A stretch of 64,000 bases of DNA, from the NCBI GenBank assembly GCA_015832175.1, contig WJXW01000003.1:1-64000 (forward strand). The letters are read 5' to 3'. Below the pieces are notes generated by a model. It saw only the letters and a list, made by a program, of their open reading frames with translations, had not been told where the DNA came from and did no database searches. This DNA comes from Paraphaeosphaeria minitans (taxonomy: Eukaryota; Ascomycota; Dothideomycetes; Pleosporales; Didymosphaeriaceae). This document shows, piece by piece, positions 9,229 to 20,842 of the stretch. The translations under genes and the position numbers were made by a program. How positions within the stretch are numbered: position 1 is the first letter of the stretch; every line of letters starts with the position of its first letter.

Positions 9229-12200
9229 ATAGCTCTACTATAGTTATTTTTAAAGGCGTTGAAATCTATAGTAATGTCTTTACTTAGTAATAACAAATAC
9301 ATAAAAGCGTTTAGCCTAGACCTAATAGGCTTTAGCCGCATTAAAGAGTAGTTAAAAACAATATTGCTAATTATAAACCTAGAAAACTAATATTACAAAG
9401 GTAACTGTCTTGTCCTAAAGGAGTTACACGCAGCGCAGATTATTAAGAAGATCCCTAAGCTGGATATTAATATTACTAATAAAGTATAGAAGGTAAGCGC
9501 CCTCTGCGTAATACTAAATAGGTATAGTAGGCGTTAATTAAAGGATAAAGCGCCAGCACGTAAGTCTAAGCTATTACCTACGCTAGTACGTAAGCCTAAG
9601 CTATTGCTAATACTAGATGTTAATACTAAGTTATTAGAAACTACTGTCCATAATATAATTAAAAACTAGAATGTATAGTATCTTACTTCTTCCTTTAAAC
9701 AATCTATATTAGTGTAAGGCTAGGGACTTGTTACTTGCCTACTTAAACTATATTTAGACTATATTAATCTCTACTTTATAGAATACTTAGCAATAGGCGA
9801 TAAGACTATACTTAGTAAAGTAAACACCTCTACTATATATAATAGTTCTAGATGTATTTAGTAGGACAACTTCCTAGATAAGGTAATAGATCTCTTTAGG
9901 TTAGCCTGGTTAGGTGTTATGTACCTGCCAGATCGTGTTAAAGGCCATATACAGATTAGGACACGTATAGGCCTATAGACTACACTCTAGAATATTATGT
10001 CTAATAGGGTATACACTACTATTGTTACGACCGCTCCCTATCTAGCCTTAAGTTATAGTTATACTAATAGTAGTAGATTAAAACAATATAAACGTCTAGC
10101 TAGACGCTATAGAAGTAAATCCCAATATGGTAAACGCCGCAGGATTAGTAGTAGTAATAATAAGGATAATATAAGCGAGCTTAGCCCTAAGCGTGGGAAC
10201 GCTAATAATAACATTAGAGGAGTAAGGTCCTAGGCGCCTATTTAGAGTAATAGTAATACACTCCTACCTACTACTACCATTAGTAGACTAAGCACTACTA
10301 CGCCTATTTAGAGTAATAGTAATACGCTTCCACCTACTACCACCATTAGTAGACTAAGCACTACTAGCGCTATATAAGGTAAGAGTAAAGACGAACACCC
10401 TCCTCGCGTATATACTGGCGATAATAAATCCGCCACTAAAAGCCAGATCGCCTAGCCCAGCCACATTAGTGTCCACAGGCAGACTACTAAGTAGGACTAG
10501 GGCGATAGAGTCCTGCCTTTGTTTCGTACGATTAGTCCTGCGAAGACGCTTATTAAAATTAATAATAACAACAATAATAAAAGCGACAATAATAACAAAA
10601 GTAACAATAACAACAAAAGTAATAATAACTACAAAAGTGATAATATTAACAATAATAATAATAGTAATAAGGAATACAATCTATAGCTTAAGAATAGTTA
10701 AGATATATAGCCTATTAATCTGTAGCTAGATAAGTTAATAAGGGTTAAATGCGTATATATAAGTGCTAGAGCCTTAAGCCAAATAGTAAAGGTAATCCCT
10801 TAGCTGAATTAGGATGCGATAATATAGACCTAAGGTATTCTATTCTAACGTTAGGGGCTAAAAGATGGCATCTGTATTAAGCCCTACTAGATTATATTAG
10901 TTATAGAGGGCTTCCTAATAGAGCGCACGATTACAGGCGGTGGCATCCTAGGTAATAAGTAGGGTGTAGGTAAAACGATCTAGCTCTTGCTTAAGGTAAT
11001 TATAACCAGGCACTATAAGGCGAACTACGCAGAGGTTTAGGCAGCATAGAAGTAAGGGAACATAATAAAGCACTTACTACAGAATGCGATTAATAGTAAT
11101 TACCCCTCCTATTCTTATAACCTTATTGCCTACTAGTACTTACTATTTAATTATAAGAAACTCTTCCTTAACTAAGAGCCTAAGTCTAGCAGCACTCTTA
11201 TTATTACCCTACGTGCTGCTCTAACTAGTTTCTAAAATAATATATAGAAGATACTTAAGGGTGGCACCTTTTTTAAAATATACCCTAGTTTTCGCTTTAC
11301 CTTTAAAGAGGGTAAGAACTAGGGTGCTTTACAGAACTACCTACCTCTTTCTATAATAGAGGTTGCCAAATACAGCAAGAGGGTTAACATTAAGGATATA
11401 AGTTCTAATTAGGGCATTGTTAATAGTAACAGAACATAGAAAGACAAATAGGAGAATATTCTACCTATAGAGTGGAGCTCCTGAATTAATACGTTTATAT
11501 TAAATAGTTTAGATGTCCTTTCCCCTCACCTATATATGCTAACTAGGGCCTTAGATCTTATTATCTTATTAACTCCTTACTATATTAGAAACATCTTTAA
11601 TAAGTTTAAGTTTAGCCTTATTATAATAGGGAAGAAGCGTAGTATAGATGGGAAGTTTTAAGGGACTCTAATAACCTACGTGTGTAAAGTGGATCTTCTA
11701 GTGGTTAAGTGCGTATTATATAATAAGTGCCACCAAGCTATAAATAGGTCTAAAATATAGACTATAATAGAATACGCCTATATATCCCTCTAGAACGCCT
11801 ATTAATACTACCTAATCGTGTAGGGCGCATCCAGTACGCCAGAGGGAAATAACCTAGTTAATAGTTACATTTTCTATACTACTACGCTCTAACAGCTATC
11901 CTAGACTACTACTATAGATACCTTTAAAGGGCTTTAGCGTCTTTACAGTAGTAACAAGATAAATAATCTTAATAACCTACGCTGCTATATAACTAAAAGT
12001 ATTAGCGCATCTAGTATAACCAATAAGTTCTTTTACAAGATAGTATCCTATAAAAACTTTAATAATATAACACAAGAAGCTGCGCTATTATTTATTATAG
12101 CCTAGACGCTAAACACGTATTAGTTTAATAACCGCGTTATTGTTCCTATAACTAGTAAGCTGGTAAGGCGCTCTATATACGTAAAACCTAATAAAAGAGA

Positions 12201-13146
12201 GGAGAAGTAGATCTAAGACGTAGAAGACGAGCTATAGGTAGAAATAAACTATAAGTATAATAAAGCCCTAGCAGAGTGGTAGGAGCGCAGAGCACCTCTA
12301 AGCCAGAAGCCTAAAAAAGAGTTAGCTAATAAGGCACATAGATATATAACAGCCCTAGCTATAGTAAGTATAGCGCTAGTCGTGTAGGCTTTTAATAAGC
12401 AGAAGAAGTAAAATAATAAGACTAGGGAGTTTACTAAGAATTACGCTCTACTCTAGTATCTAGAATTCTTACGCAACACCACTACTTAGAGTTATCTAGT
12501 AATAAGGTTGTAGATGTCCATGTTATGCGCAAAGTGGTTAATACTAAAGGAGATACTAGACCCTATCTAAGAAACGCTGCGCGAGGATAAACAGACGCGC
12601 CAAAAGGTAGTAATTAGGACAGCATGGCCTAACTATGCTAGAATCCTAATCACTATGCTATGCTACACCTATAGGGATAGAAATGTCCTTAATTATACTA
12701 TAAGTATAAAAGCCAAAGACCGTAAGACTAACTTACGTAAGTTTATAGATGTAAACAAAATTAATAAGGCGTGAATTATAGTGGTAATACTACAGACAGC
12801 TGGCGTGGAATTAAATCTACAGCGCGTGAACACAGTAATACTGTTTAAGCCTTATATAAATCCATTAACAACAGCCTAGTTCTTCTTGTGGGTTTACTAT
12901 CGTGGCCAAACTAAATTAAAGTGCTACACAATTACGCTTATTAATAATACGTCTTATATTAAGAAGCAGAAGGTAAAGCGGATATAAATAGCTACTAACC
13001 TTAGGAATATAATAGAGGAGGGCGTAGATCTACAGGATAGAATATATAACGTGGATAAGGAGATCTAGCAGCAACGTAATAGTAGTTAGAAGGACTAGTT
13101 TAAGCGAATTAAGGTTAAAATGCCTAAGGTACCTATAGTAGGTTAA
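9229..13146 (+). pseudogene. SNF2-family helicase/ATPase, RIP-inactivated, copy 1
   Basis: One reading frame of 1306 codons runs from the lost start (ATA here, ATG in copy 2) to a terminal TAA, with no frameshift; only TAG/TAA codons at Gln/Trp positions break it. Visible motifs: GVGKT at about residues 579-583 after GGGILG (motif I); a degraded DECH box, clearer in copy 2; an ASSTPEG block (motif III); AGVELNLQ from residue 1191 (motif V); and YRGQTK at about 1224-1229 (motif VI). These belong to SNF2/Rad54-type DNA translocases. Before motif I lies an Asn/Lys/Ser-rich low-complexity stretch coded by AAT/AAC repeats (10555-10680). N-terminal to that I recognise no domain. It is transcribed away from the SF1 gene. 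Confidence 0.85.
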
Positions 13147-13691
13147 ACGTTAACACGCTAGGCCATAGGTAGAATTTCTAATTAGGATAACTAAAGTAGT
13201 TTATAAATAAAAAGTCACCCTTCCTAATATATATGCAGCTGTTTGCAGTATTACTACTACAACTATAAGTAATTCTAATACTACTCTTTTTAGAGTAAGT
13301 GTAGGTTATAAGCCTATAAGCGCACTTCCTACCTTTATTCCCTTTACCGCTAGGATGCTTTCCCTTAACCTGTCTAAACAAGAGTCTTCCTTTACATATA
13401 ATTTGGCGCCACTTAACGTTAATTTACACTATTTCCTATTAGTTCGCATCTATTTACGTATTCTTAGTTAGTTTTAGTGCGCTAACAACCCTATAATTAA
13501 TACTAGCCTCTACTACACTAGTAGGTAGTAAGCCAGCTTTAAATTAATGCGCGTAACACTATATCTTAGAGATACGCCCTTAGCTTTACATTAATAGATC
13601 GCCTTGCCCTTCTAGACTAAGTATAACCTTAATAATAGTAGAGTCCTAATCGCGCCTTAGTTATCTTCTAATTTAACCTAGACTTTGCTAA
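13147..13691. other. Intergenic sequence 3' of the SNF2 gene
   Basis: No coding frame matches here on either strand that I can support. A short minus-strand open frame at 13178-13381 has no conserved features. The stretch is the left flank of the LTR element and is continuous with 20286 onward once the element is removed, as copy 2 shows. Confidence 0.5.
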
Positions 13692-13696
13692 GCTTA
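13692..13696. repeat. Target-site duplication, left (GCTTA)
   Basis: GCTTA immediately precedes the TGTTA start of the left LTR and is repeated at 20281-20285 after the TAACA end of the right LTR. The corresponding unoccupied site in copy 2 reads GCTCA at 57036-57040, one C/T difference. Five-base duplications are typical of Ty3/gypsy integration. Confidence 0.9.
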
Positions 13697-14107
13697 TGTT
13701 AAATCCAAGAGGGTAGCTAGTCCTAAAGGGTTAAGGTTGGTTCTCAGGCAGGAGTACTTACGGAAGGTGGAAGGTCTTGTTAATATAATAGTATTTTACA
13801 AAGTGTAATGAGTTAACAATTTGGTCTGCTAGAATCTAAACGATAGATTAATAAACAGATTGAACATAAGTATAGAGAGCCTATTCTCACGTTCCTATAT
13901 ACTAAGGCTGCTCCGCTACTTAGTGCCACTAAGTAACTAAGCACTTTACGTAACCAGCTCTACTACTTAGTGCTGCTAAGTAACTAAGCACATTACGTAA
14001 TCTAATCTAAGTTGCTTAGCGTCTCTTTGTTACGTTTGTAACCCTATTGTTACTTTATTACACCTTTATAAGCGCCTAAGTCCTACGTTGTTATCTAGTA
14101 CGTAATA
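13697..14107 (-). repeat. 3' LTR of the gypsy element
   Basis: 411 bp, the same length as the copy at 19870-20280. It starts TGTTAAATCC and ends ACGTAATA, where the final TAACA has become TAATA. It contains two near-copies of a CTTAGTG-rich motif around 13918-13995. Orientation is set by the coding strand and by the adjacent purine tract. Confidence 0.93.
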
Positions 14108-14123
14108 TTATCCCCTCCTTTCC
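14108..14123 (-). other. Polypurine tract of the gypsy element
   Basis: Read on the minus strand this is GGAAAGGAGGGGATAA, directly 5' of the 3' LTR. That is the expected site and composition for the plus-strand primer of reverse transcription, and it supports the minus orientation independently of the coding sequence. Confidence 0.8.
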
Positions 14124-14144
14124 TATTCTTTGTCCTAAAGAATT

Positions 14145-14666
14145 ATGCCTACTAACTGTAATTCTACAAAGCGTTGTCACAGCCTTATCTCTACTATTAA
14201 AAACTACAAAGTAGTTATAGTGTTAAAGTGCTCCTTCTATAAGTCGTATTCCTACGTTTACAAAGTCTATATTAGCTTAGGGAAGTGTAGTAAGTGTTAG
14301 AAACAAGGCTTAAAGTGTGATGTGGCTATTACTAGAAATAAGTTCTCGCGGTTAATTGCTAAGAAGAAGAAATTAGAGGCGCAAATATTAAAGGCGCGAA
14401 AAGAATAGAATGCGGCGTTTAAAGCCCTACGCGTAGCGCGCGTAAAAGAGGATTAGTTGTTAAAATAATTAGCGTAGAACAAAAAGCGTACTAGCAAAGT
14501 TATTATAGTGGAGAGTGCTGCGCTAATAGAGTTAGAGTTAGAGGAGGACCTAGCCTATCCCACTTAGCCTACTAGTCTGGCTAAACTTAGCACGTCCATA
14601 TAGTCTGCGATAGACAACCTACCTCTAGAGTTCTAGGATAATTTCTTAGCGTTACTGTCTTAGGTA
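14145..14666 (+). pseudogene. Antisense accessory ORF of the gypsy element: Cys-rich, coiled-coil protein
   Basis: Between the integrase end and the 3' LTR, on the strand opposite to pol, an ATG opens a frame of about 170 codons with a few TAG/TAA codons of the RIP type. Its N-terminal part has spaced Cys residues ending in a C-x2-C...C cluster (GKCSKC, then LKCDV). A Lys/Glu/Leu-rich helix follows that looks like a coiled coil, then an acidic stretch. I recall similar short Cys-cluster plus coiled-coil proteins as common fungal hypotheticals near retrotransposons, but cannot verify this. The function is unknown; the Cys cluster suggests metal or nucleic-acid binding. Confidence 0.55.
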
Positions 14667-14899
14667 AGTCTATTAATAGAATTTTTTAATCTTTTATTAA
14701 TAGTTTCTTAGGTAGTCCTTTAGTTCCTAAGTGTTTTCGCTGTGTGGGTAACCTTTCTACTTAATAAGATACGCGTTGTTATGCTAATTATATTCTAGAA
14801 TTCTTTTAACCTTAAATTTGTTTTCTTCCTTAGTCTAGTAGTAGAAGGTGGTTTTAACTAGTGTATTAGGGTCTGCTAGTTCTAGTAGTAATACGTGGA

Positions 14900-17800
14900 A
14901 TACCAAGTGTATCTTTGCATCTGGCGGTAGTTCTAACTTATAGTTTACTAGTAATATTTGCTTAGAAATGTAAAATGGTCTAATCTTAATGTAATCTAGT
15001 TTCTTGTGTTTTTTCTTCTAAGTTTAAAGGTTCTTTGTAAGCAGATATGCTTTATCCCCTTTTTTTAGCTAAGGTGCTATTTTTTGTTTTTAGTTTTAGT
15101 ATGAAATTAATTGCTGCTAAGCTTTCTTAAGATTTTCTTAGAGTTGTTAGTGTATTTTCTTTATGTTTTTTACTATATCTATGGCTTCTTTTGCTTTAAT
15201 TGTTGTAGGAAATTGTTAGTTAAAGAGATGTAGGTGTCTTCTATAGTTTACATAGAATAGTGTATGTCCTAATACTACTAATACTTTGTTATTATAGGCT
15301 AACTGTGCCATAGGTAGTAATGAAACCTAGTTATTCTTCTAACTGTTGTAGTAGATGCGTAGGTACGTTTCCATAGTTTGGTTTGTACGTTCTGTCTGTC
15401 TGTCTGTTTATAGATGGTAAGCCGTTAATAGCTTTTGTTTCGTTCCAAGTAGTGCCATAAGCGTTGTCTAATAATTTAACGTGAAGAGCTTGTCTCTATC
15501 GCTAATAATTGTTTTTAGGATTCTGTGGTGTCTAATTAGTTAGTCTAAGATAAGAAAAGCGAGTTCCTTTGCTGTTATTCTTTTAAGACATAGAATGAGC
15601 TCAACATACTTAGTTAGTTAGTAGACTACTACTAGTATGCTGTTGTATTTGATTCCTATTATTAGATCCTTAGAGTTTGGAATTCCTGTGATAAAATTTA
15701 TAGCGATGTCTTCTTATAGTGCTGTTAGTATTCTAATTACTTATATCTCTCTATATTTAAGATGTGTGCTGTGTTTGTTTCTCTAGTATTCTATATATTT
15801 GTAGATGTAAGTTGTTACAGCTTCCTTGATTTCTTTAAAGGTGTAATTTCTTTAGATAAGTTCTATTGTTTTCGTGATGCCTGGGTGTCCGTACATAGGG
15901 TTATCGTGGTATTGTTGGATGATCTTAGTCTGTAGATGTTCTAGAACTTCTTAGTTAATTACTAAAAGTTAATTTAGTTCCGCTGTTAGTTCTAGAGATC
16001 TATTTTTGGCTTTGCGAAGGATTGCGGAGAAGGTTTTTGCCTTTTCCCCTGCCAGATTACTTTGTTGGCTGAGAGCGTCTACTCTGCCATTTTTTTTCCT
16101 AGCTACATGGATGATTTTGAACTTATACTGCCCTATGGTTTACGACTATCTTTGTTGTTATAGCGTAAGTTCTTTTGTTGTTGTGAACCTTAGAAGGTTC
16201 TTGTGATCTGTGTAGATTTCTAGTGTTAAGTAACTAAGCGCGTAAATCCTCTAGTGCTTTAAGGCTTTAATAATAGCGTAGAGTTCTTTGTTGTGTACGT
16301 TGTATTATGTTTCAGCGTTATTAAATTTGCATAAGTAATAGGCAATTAGGTGCCATTTACTATTACGTTCTTATTTAGCGTAGGCGCCTAGCGTAAGATC
16401 GCTAGCGTCTGTTTTAAAGCGTAGTGGTTTATCGCTTCTAAAATAAACAAGGACAGGTTCTATGATATATACTGTCTTAAGGAGTTGGAATGACATTCCG
16501 CACTTGTCTATCTATTTAAAGGGTACGTCCTTCTTTATAAAATTTATTAAGGGTATTGTGACCTTTGCGTAATCTTAGATGAATTGTTAGTTAAATCTAT
16601 AGAATCCTAAGAATTCTTAGATATTCTTGGCTGTCTTTGGTATTGGCTAGTTCTTAATATATTTGATTTTACTTAGTGCCATCTCAATTCCTTCTGTAGT
16701 AACGATGTGTCCTAGGAATTTAAGTTATTTAACGTTAAACTTATATTTCTTAAGTTTAATGCGAAGGCATGCTTTGTCTAGTGCTTCTAGTACTGTCTGT
16801 ATATGCTTAGTGTGGTCTGATTCGTTTTTGGAAAAGACGAGGATATCGTCTATATATACAATAATAAATATGTCTAGATGTTTATAGAGTACGTTGTTAA
16901 TAAGTGCCATAAAAGCTGCTAGTGTGTTTGTAAGTCTGAAAGGTATAATCTTGTATTTAAATAGTCTGTAGCGTGATTAAAACGCTGTTTTCTATTCTTT
17001 ACCTTTCTTAATTTGTATCAGGTAGTAACTATCTCTTAGATCTATTATTGTGAATATTTTAGCTTAAGATAGTTGATCTTGTAGCTCTGTAATGTTTAGT
17101 AGTGGATATTAGTTCTTTATTGTTATGTTGTTAAGTTGTTAGTAGTTAACGTATAGTCTGTCTAATCTATCCTTTTTCTTAATAAACATAAAAGGGCTTG
17201 CTGCTAGTGACTTTAATAGTTGTATGTATCCTTTCTTAAAGTTTGTCTTAATAAAATTACGTTCTTTAAGGAGTTCTTCTCCTATTTTACTGTATAGTGG
17301 TCTAAAGGGTGGCGTCTTCCCTTCTTTTAGGTCTATTGTAAGATCCTAGGGTTAATGTTCTAGTAGGTTTGCTTTTCCTTCCTTTTCTGTAAATATATAT
17401 GTCCATTTCCTGTACTCTCTTAGTAAGGTGAGGGGTGTGCTATTGTCCTTCTTCTTACGCTTCTTAACCTAGTAGTTCCTACTAGCGTCTGCTAAGGTGT
17501 GCTTCTATTTTTCGACTATCTGTCGCAGTATTATGTTGTTAATAACTCCCTTATCTACTATTATTTTTGGTTAATGCGTAGGCTTTGCTTATAATGTATA
17601 ATTACAGCGTTTAAATAATATTTTCTTTGTACCCTAGTTAATCTGCAGGTTGTGTATTGTTAACTAAGGTAATCCTAAGACTAACTTATACTTAGATCCT
17701 AGTAAGACATCTAAGGTAAGTTCCTCTCTATATCCTTAGACTGTTATTGTGGTAGTGACCTCCTAGTATATTTAAGGTGTCTTAGGCATTAGGGATTTAT

Positions 17801-19840
17801 TTGCGACATAGATAATGTAGGGTACTTCTTTCTCTAATATTATAAGTCCTGCTTGTCTTGCTGTCTAATAAGATATAAAGTTCCTTCCTGCTCCTAAGTT
17901 TATAAGAGCTTAAGCCTGTATTTCTTTAAGCTATACTAGTAGCTTAACTAATGCCGTGCTTACTATAGCATTTAATTTAATAAAGGCGTTTTCTCGTCTA
18001 AGTTTAGGCCTAAAAAAGACATCTGTTCGTGTAGGTTGTAGTTAAGTTCTAGTGCCTAGTATGCGTTTCTAAGTATCCGCTTCTGTTGTTGTTCTTAAGT
18101 ATATAGCTTGTGTAGATCGTCTTCTTTTTCTTCCTGTAAGGATATTCTTCTGTTTTTCCTCCTACAGTCTTTACTATTCCTGTGTACTGGTTAAATTAGT
18201 AGCTCTGTTATTACTTCTTACGTAGGGTAGTTTACAAAGCCATCTAAACGTTTAGCCATGTAGTAGTATTTGTAGTCTTAGTTTAGACACGTGTACTAGT
18301 ACAGTTGCATATAGTCTTTATTAATAAGTATGTTGCAGCATTTGTTGCCCTTTAGCGTAAGGTAAGGAAAGTATTTTACTTGTTATTTATCCTAGAGGTG
18401 TTTATCGTAAGCTGCGATAGGGTAGTCTGTCTATATCTATCTACAGCGTAGTTTCTTTCTAGGTTGTTTTTTGTTCTCCTCTTTTTTTGTCTTGTGTTGT
18501 GCGCATGTTGGTTCTTCGCAATGCGTCCATATATAGAATTGGTGTGTAGGATTTTAGTGGTCTAGGTAGTACTTTGGTACGTAGTCTAACTTCTTATTTT
18601 TGTAGGGTTGCATTCCTTTTGGTGCCTAGTGGGGTTCTATGTAATCCTAAACATTTGGTTTATACTTAGGTGACATAGGGTTGTCTTCTTCCCGCCTACT
18701 TTGTGGGTGAGGAGTAGGAGATCTTAGTATCTCTTTTACGTCTTCTGCGTTATAGTATACGTTGGAGTTGTCTTCTGGATCTTTATATAGTTGTGAGTTA
18801 GGTAAATCTAATTGCTCACTTTGTTCTGGTGTAACGTATTGGTGACTAAATGGCGTTGTAACAACTTCCTATTCCTTATTGGGTTCTTGGTCCTTGATAG
18901 TTAGTATATTTAACTTAGTTTAATAGACTTTGTTCTTTAATCTGTAGTTCCTGGCTATATGGCCTGGTTTGCCACATGTAAAGCATTTACGGGTCTTAGT
19001 TATTGGTTGTTAACTTCTATTAGAGACGCGTTTATTAGGCTGCTTAGGGCCTATCCTTCCTCCTTTTCCTTTGCCTATGTAGTTAAACTGGACATCTTCT
19101 ATTGGTTTGTATCTCTGGTAGTTCCTTGGCTGTTACTTTTAGACAATTCTAATAGGGTTCTTATAAACCACTTTTGCTGGTTGTCTAAAGCTTATCGCCC
19201 TAGGGTTTTGGTGGAGCTCCTGTTGTAGTGAAAACCACTCTTTATTAATCCTAATGGTTTCTTTATACAGTTCTTTAAGGTTGGCGATTTATACACTACT
19301 ACGTAAGAGTTTCTTACGTAGTTTCTATTTAAGTCCTTGTTTGTACATGTCCTAAAGAGATTTATTGTCCTAGTTAAGTTGCACAGCGTATCTGCGAAAC
19401 TCAGCTGTATACTTAGCTGCTGATTATTTCTAAATTATGGTCTAAATCTTTGCTTTTGCAATAGAGTCCTTATTGGCGATCCTAAAGAGTTGTTTAAGGC
19501 ATTTCTTAAAGTTGTTATAATCTTTAATAATGTTAACTGCATTAGCATGGTCGTCTACGTAGTTGTTATTGTTGTTGTTATGGTCTATTCCTAGGTACTT
19601 TTTAAAGTAAGAATAGATTCATAATCCTATATCTCCTTGCATATATGTTGCTGCGAAGATAACTTTCTTTTTGTCTTTAAGGGGTTTGTCTAAGTTAAAG
19701 AAGTAGAGGTCTAACTAGAGAATCTAGACATTAGTTTGAGATTGTTCGCTAAAGTAGAGATTGGGTTTGTGCGCCTTACTACTATCTTTTATAGGAGTAA
19801 TCTTGGCGGCACCTAAAGCCGTGGAAGAGGTAGGAGTTTG
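14900..19840 (-). pseudogene. Gag-pol of the gypsy element, RIP-damaged
   Basis: Read right to left on the minus strand: gag from about 19840; a CCHC zinc knuckle (CFTCGKPGH) at about 18951-18990; a protease-like LGAGRNF block at about 17900; reverse transcriptase with YIDDILVFSKN inside a surviving 61-codon frame at 16725-16910; RNase H about 16250-16500; and integrase about 15000-15960, with the HHD...GHPG zinc-binding start and a SDRDKLF block of the DDE core. A chromodomain is not obvious. TAG/TAA codons at Gln/Trp sites interrupt the frame throughout, so the element is dead. No tRNA could be assigned to the primer-binding site left of 19870. Confidence 0.9.
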
Positions 19841-19869
19841 TGAAGTACTTATGTTAAGGGTGTTTAAGA

Positions 19870-20280
19870 TGTTAAATCTAAGAGGGTAGCTAGTCCTAAA
19901 GGGTTAAGGTTGGTTCTTGGGTAGGAGTACTTATAGAAGGTAGAAGGTCTTGTTAATATAATAGTATCTTACAAAGTGTAACAAGTTAACAATTTGGTCT
20001 ACTAGAATCTAAATAATAGATTAATAAACAGATTAAACACAAGTATAGAGAGCCTATCCTTACGTTCCTATATACTAAGGCTGCTCCGCTGCTTAGTGCC
20101 ACTAAGTAACTAAGCACTTTACGTGACTAGCTCTACTACTTAGTGCTGCTGAGTAACTAAGTATATTACGTGACCTAATCTAAGTTGCTTGGCGTCTCTT
20201 TATTACGTTCGTAACCCTGTCGTCGCTTTATCACACCTTTATAAGCGCCTAAGTCCCACGTTGTTATCTGGTACGTAACA
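19870..20280 (-). repeat. 5' LTR of the gypsy element
   Basis: 411 bp, starting TGTTAAATCT and ending ACGTAACA. Compared with the left LTR, the differences I compared are C/T or G/A. It carries the upstream end of the element in the minus orientation, and the gag region starts immediately to its left. Confidence 0.93.
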
Positions 20281-20285
20281 GCTTA
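20281..20285. repeat. Target-site duplication, right (GCTTA)
   Basis: Identical to 13692-13696. The following CAACTTACAAC continues the host repeat and matches 57041 onward in the unoccupied copy. Confidence 0.9.
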
Positions 20286-20842
20286 CAACTTACAACTTTT
20301 CTATAGGTAACTAGGGATACGTTTATTAATAGGTCCCCCTAAAGCTAACCTATTACTAAACTATTATAAATAGCCGCTACTTAGTGTTAGTTTACACTAC
20401 TTTCTATTAACTTACGTTAGTGTCCGCTTACCCTAGCTTAGAGGTGCTATCTTTATATATAATCTAAAGTTTAACCTCTATATAAAAGATTACTCTTGTA
20501 ATTCTAGCTTACAATAATATATACTTATAGTACTATAGCGTTCCTATAAAGCTTAATAAGGTTAGGTGCTAACTACTTAGTATATAGCTGCCCACAACTC
20601 CTACAGCTGTTATTAATAATAATACTTAGAATGCTATCTACGCTAGTAGACATAATACTTAAGACGCTATCTACGTATAGTAGTTATTACTATAACTTTT
20701 TAATATACAGTATCACGTCTAGCTTTTAAATTTTAAAAACAGCTATATTATAGTAGTTTGTCTACTTACTACGTATACTAGGTTAGGACTTTATATAGAG
20801 TTATATATTACACTACTACTCTGTCTACTACTTCTTTATAGC
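20286..20842. other. Intergenic sequence, host repeat copy 1
   Basis: RIP-mutated sequence between the LTR insertion and the end of the GRPR gene. It contains AT-rich stretches and GTTAG/CGTTAG words. The GRPR reading frame might extend into it if its proposed stop is a mutated Gln codon. I see no independent gene. Confidence 0.45.

Larger units (their letters stand above)
13697..20280 (-). mobile_element. Ty3/gypsy LTR retrotransposon (6584 bp), minus orientation
   Basis: Two 411-bp LTRs with TGTTA...TAACA ends flank an internal region whose minus strand encodes, in order, gag with a CCHC knuckle, protease, reverse transcriptase with YIDDILVFS, RNase H and integrase. The RT-RH-IN order identifies Ty3/gypsy. 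A 5-bp target duplication and a clean empty site in copy 2 of the host repeat prove insertion. The LTR differences I compared are all transitions of the RIP type. Damage is lighter than in the surrounding repeat, since longer coding stretches survive, which points to a younger insertion. Confidence 0.95.
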
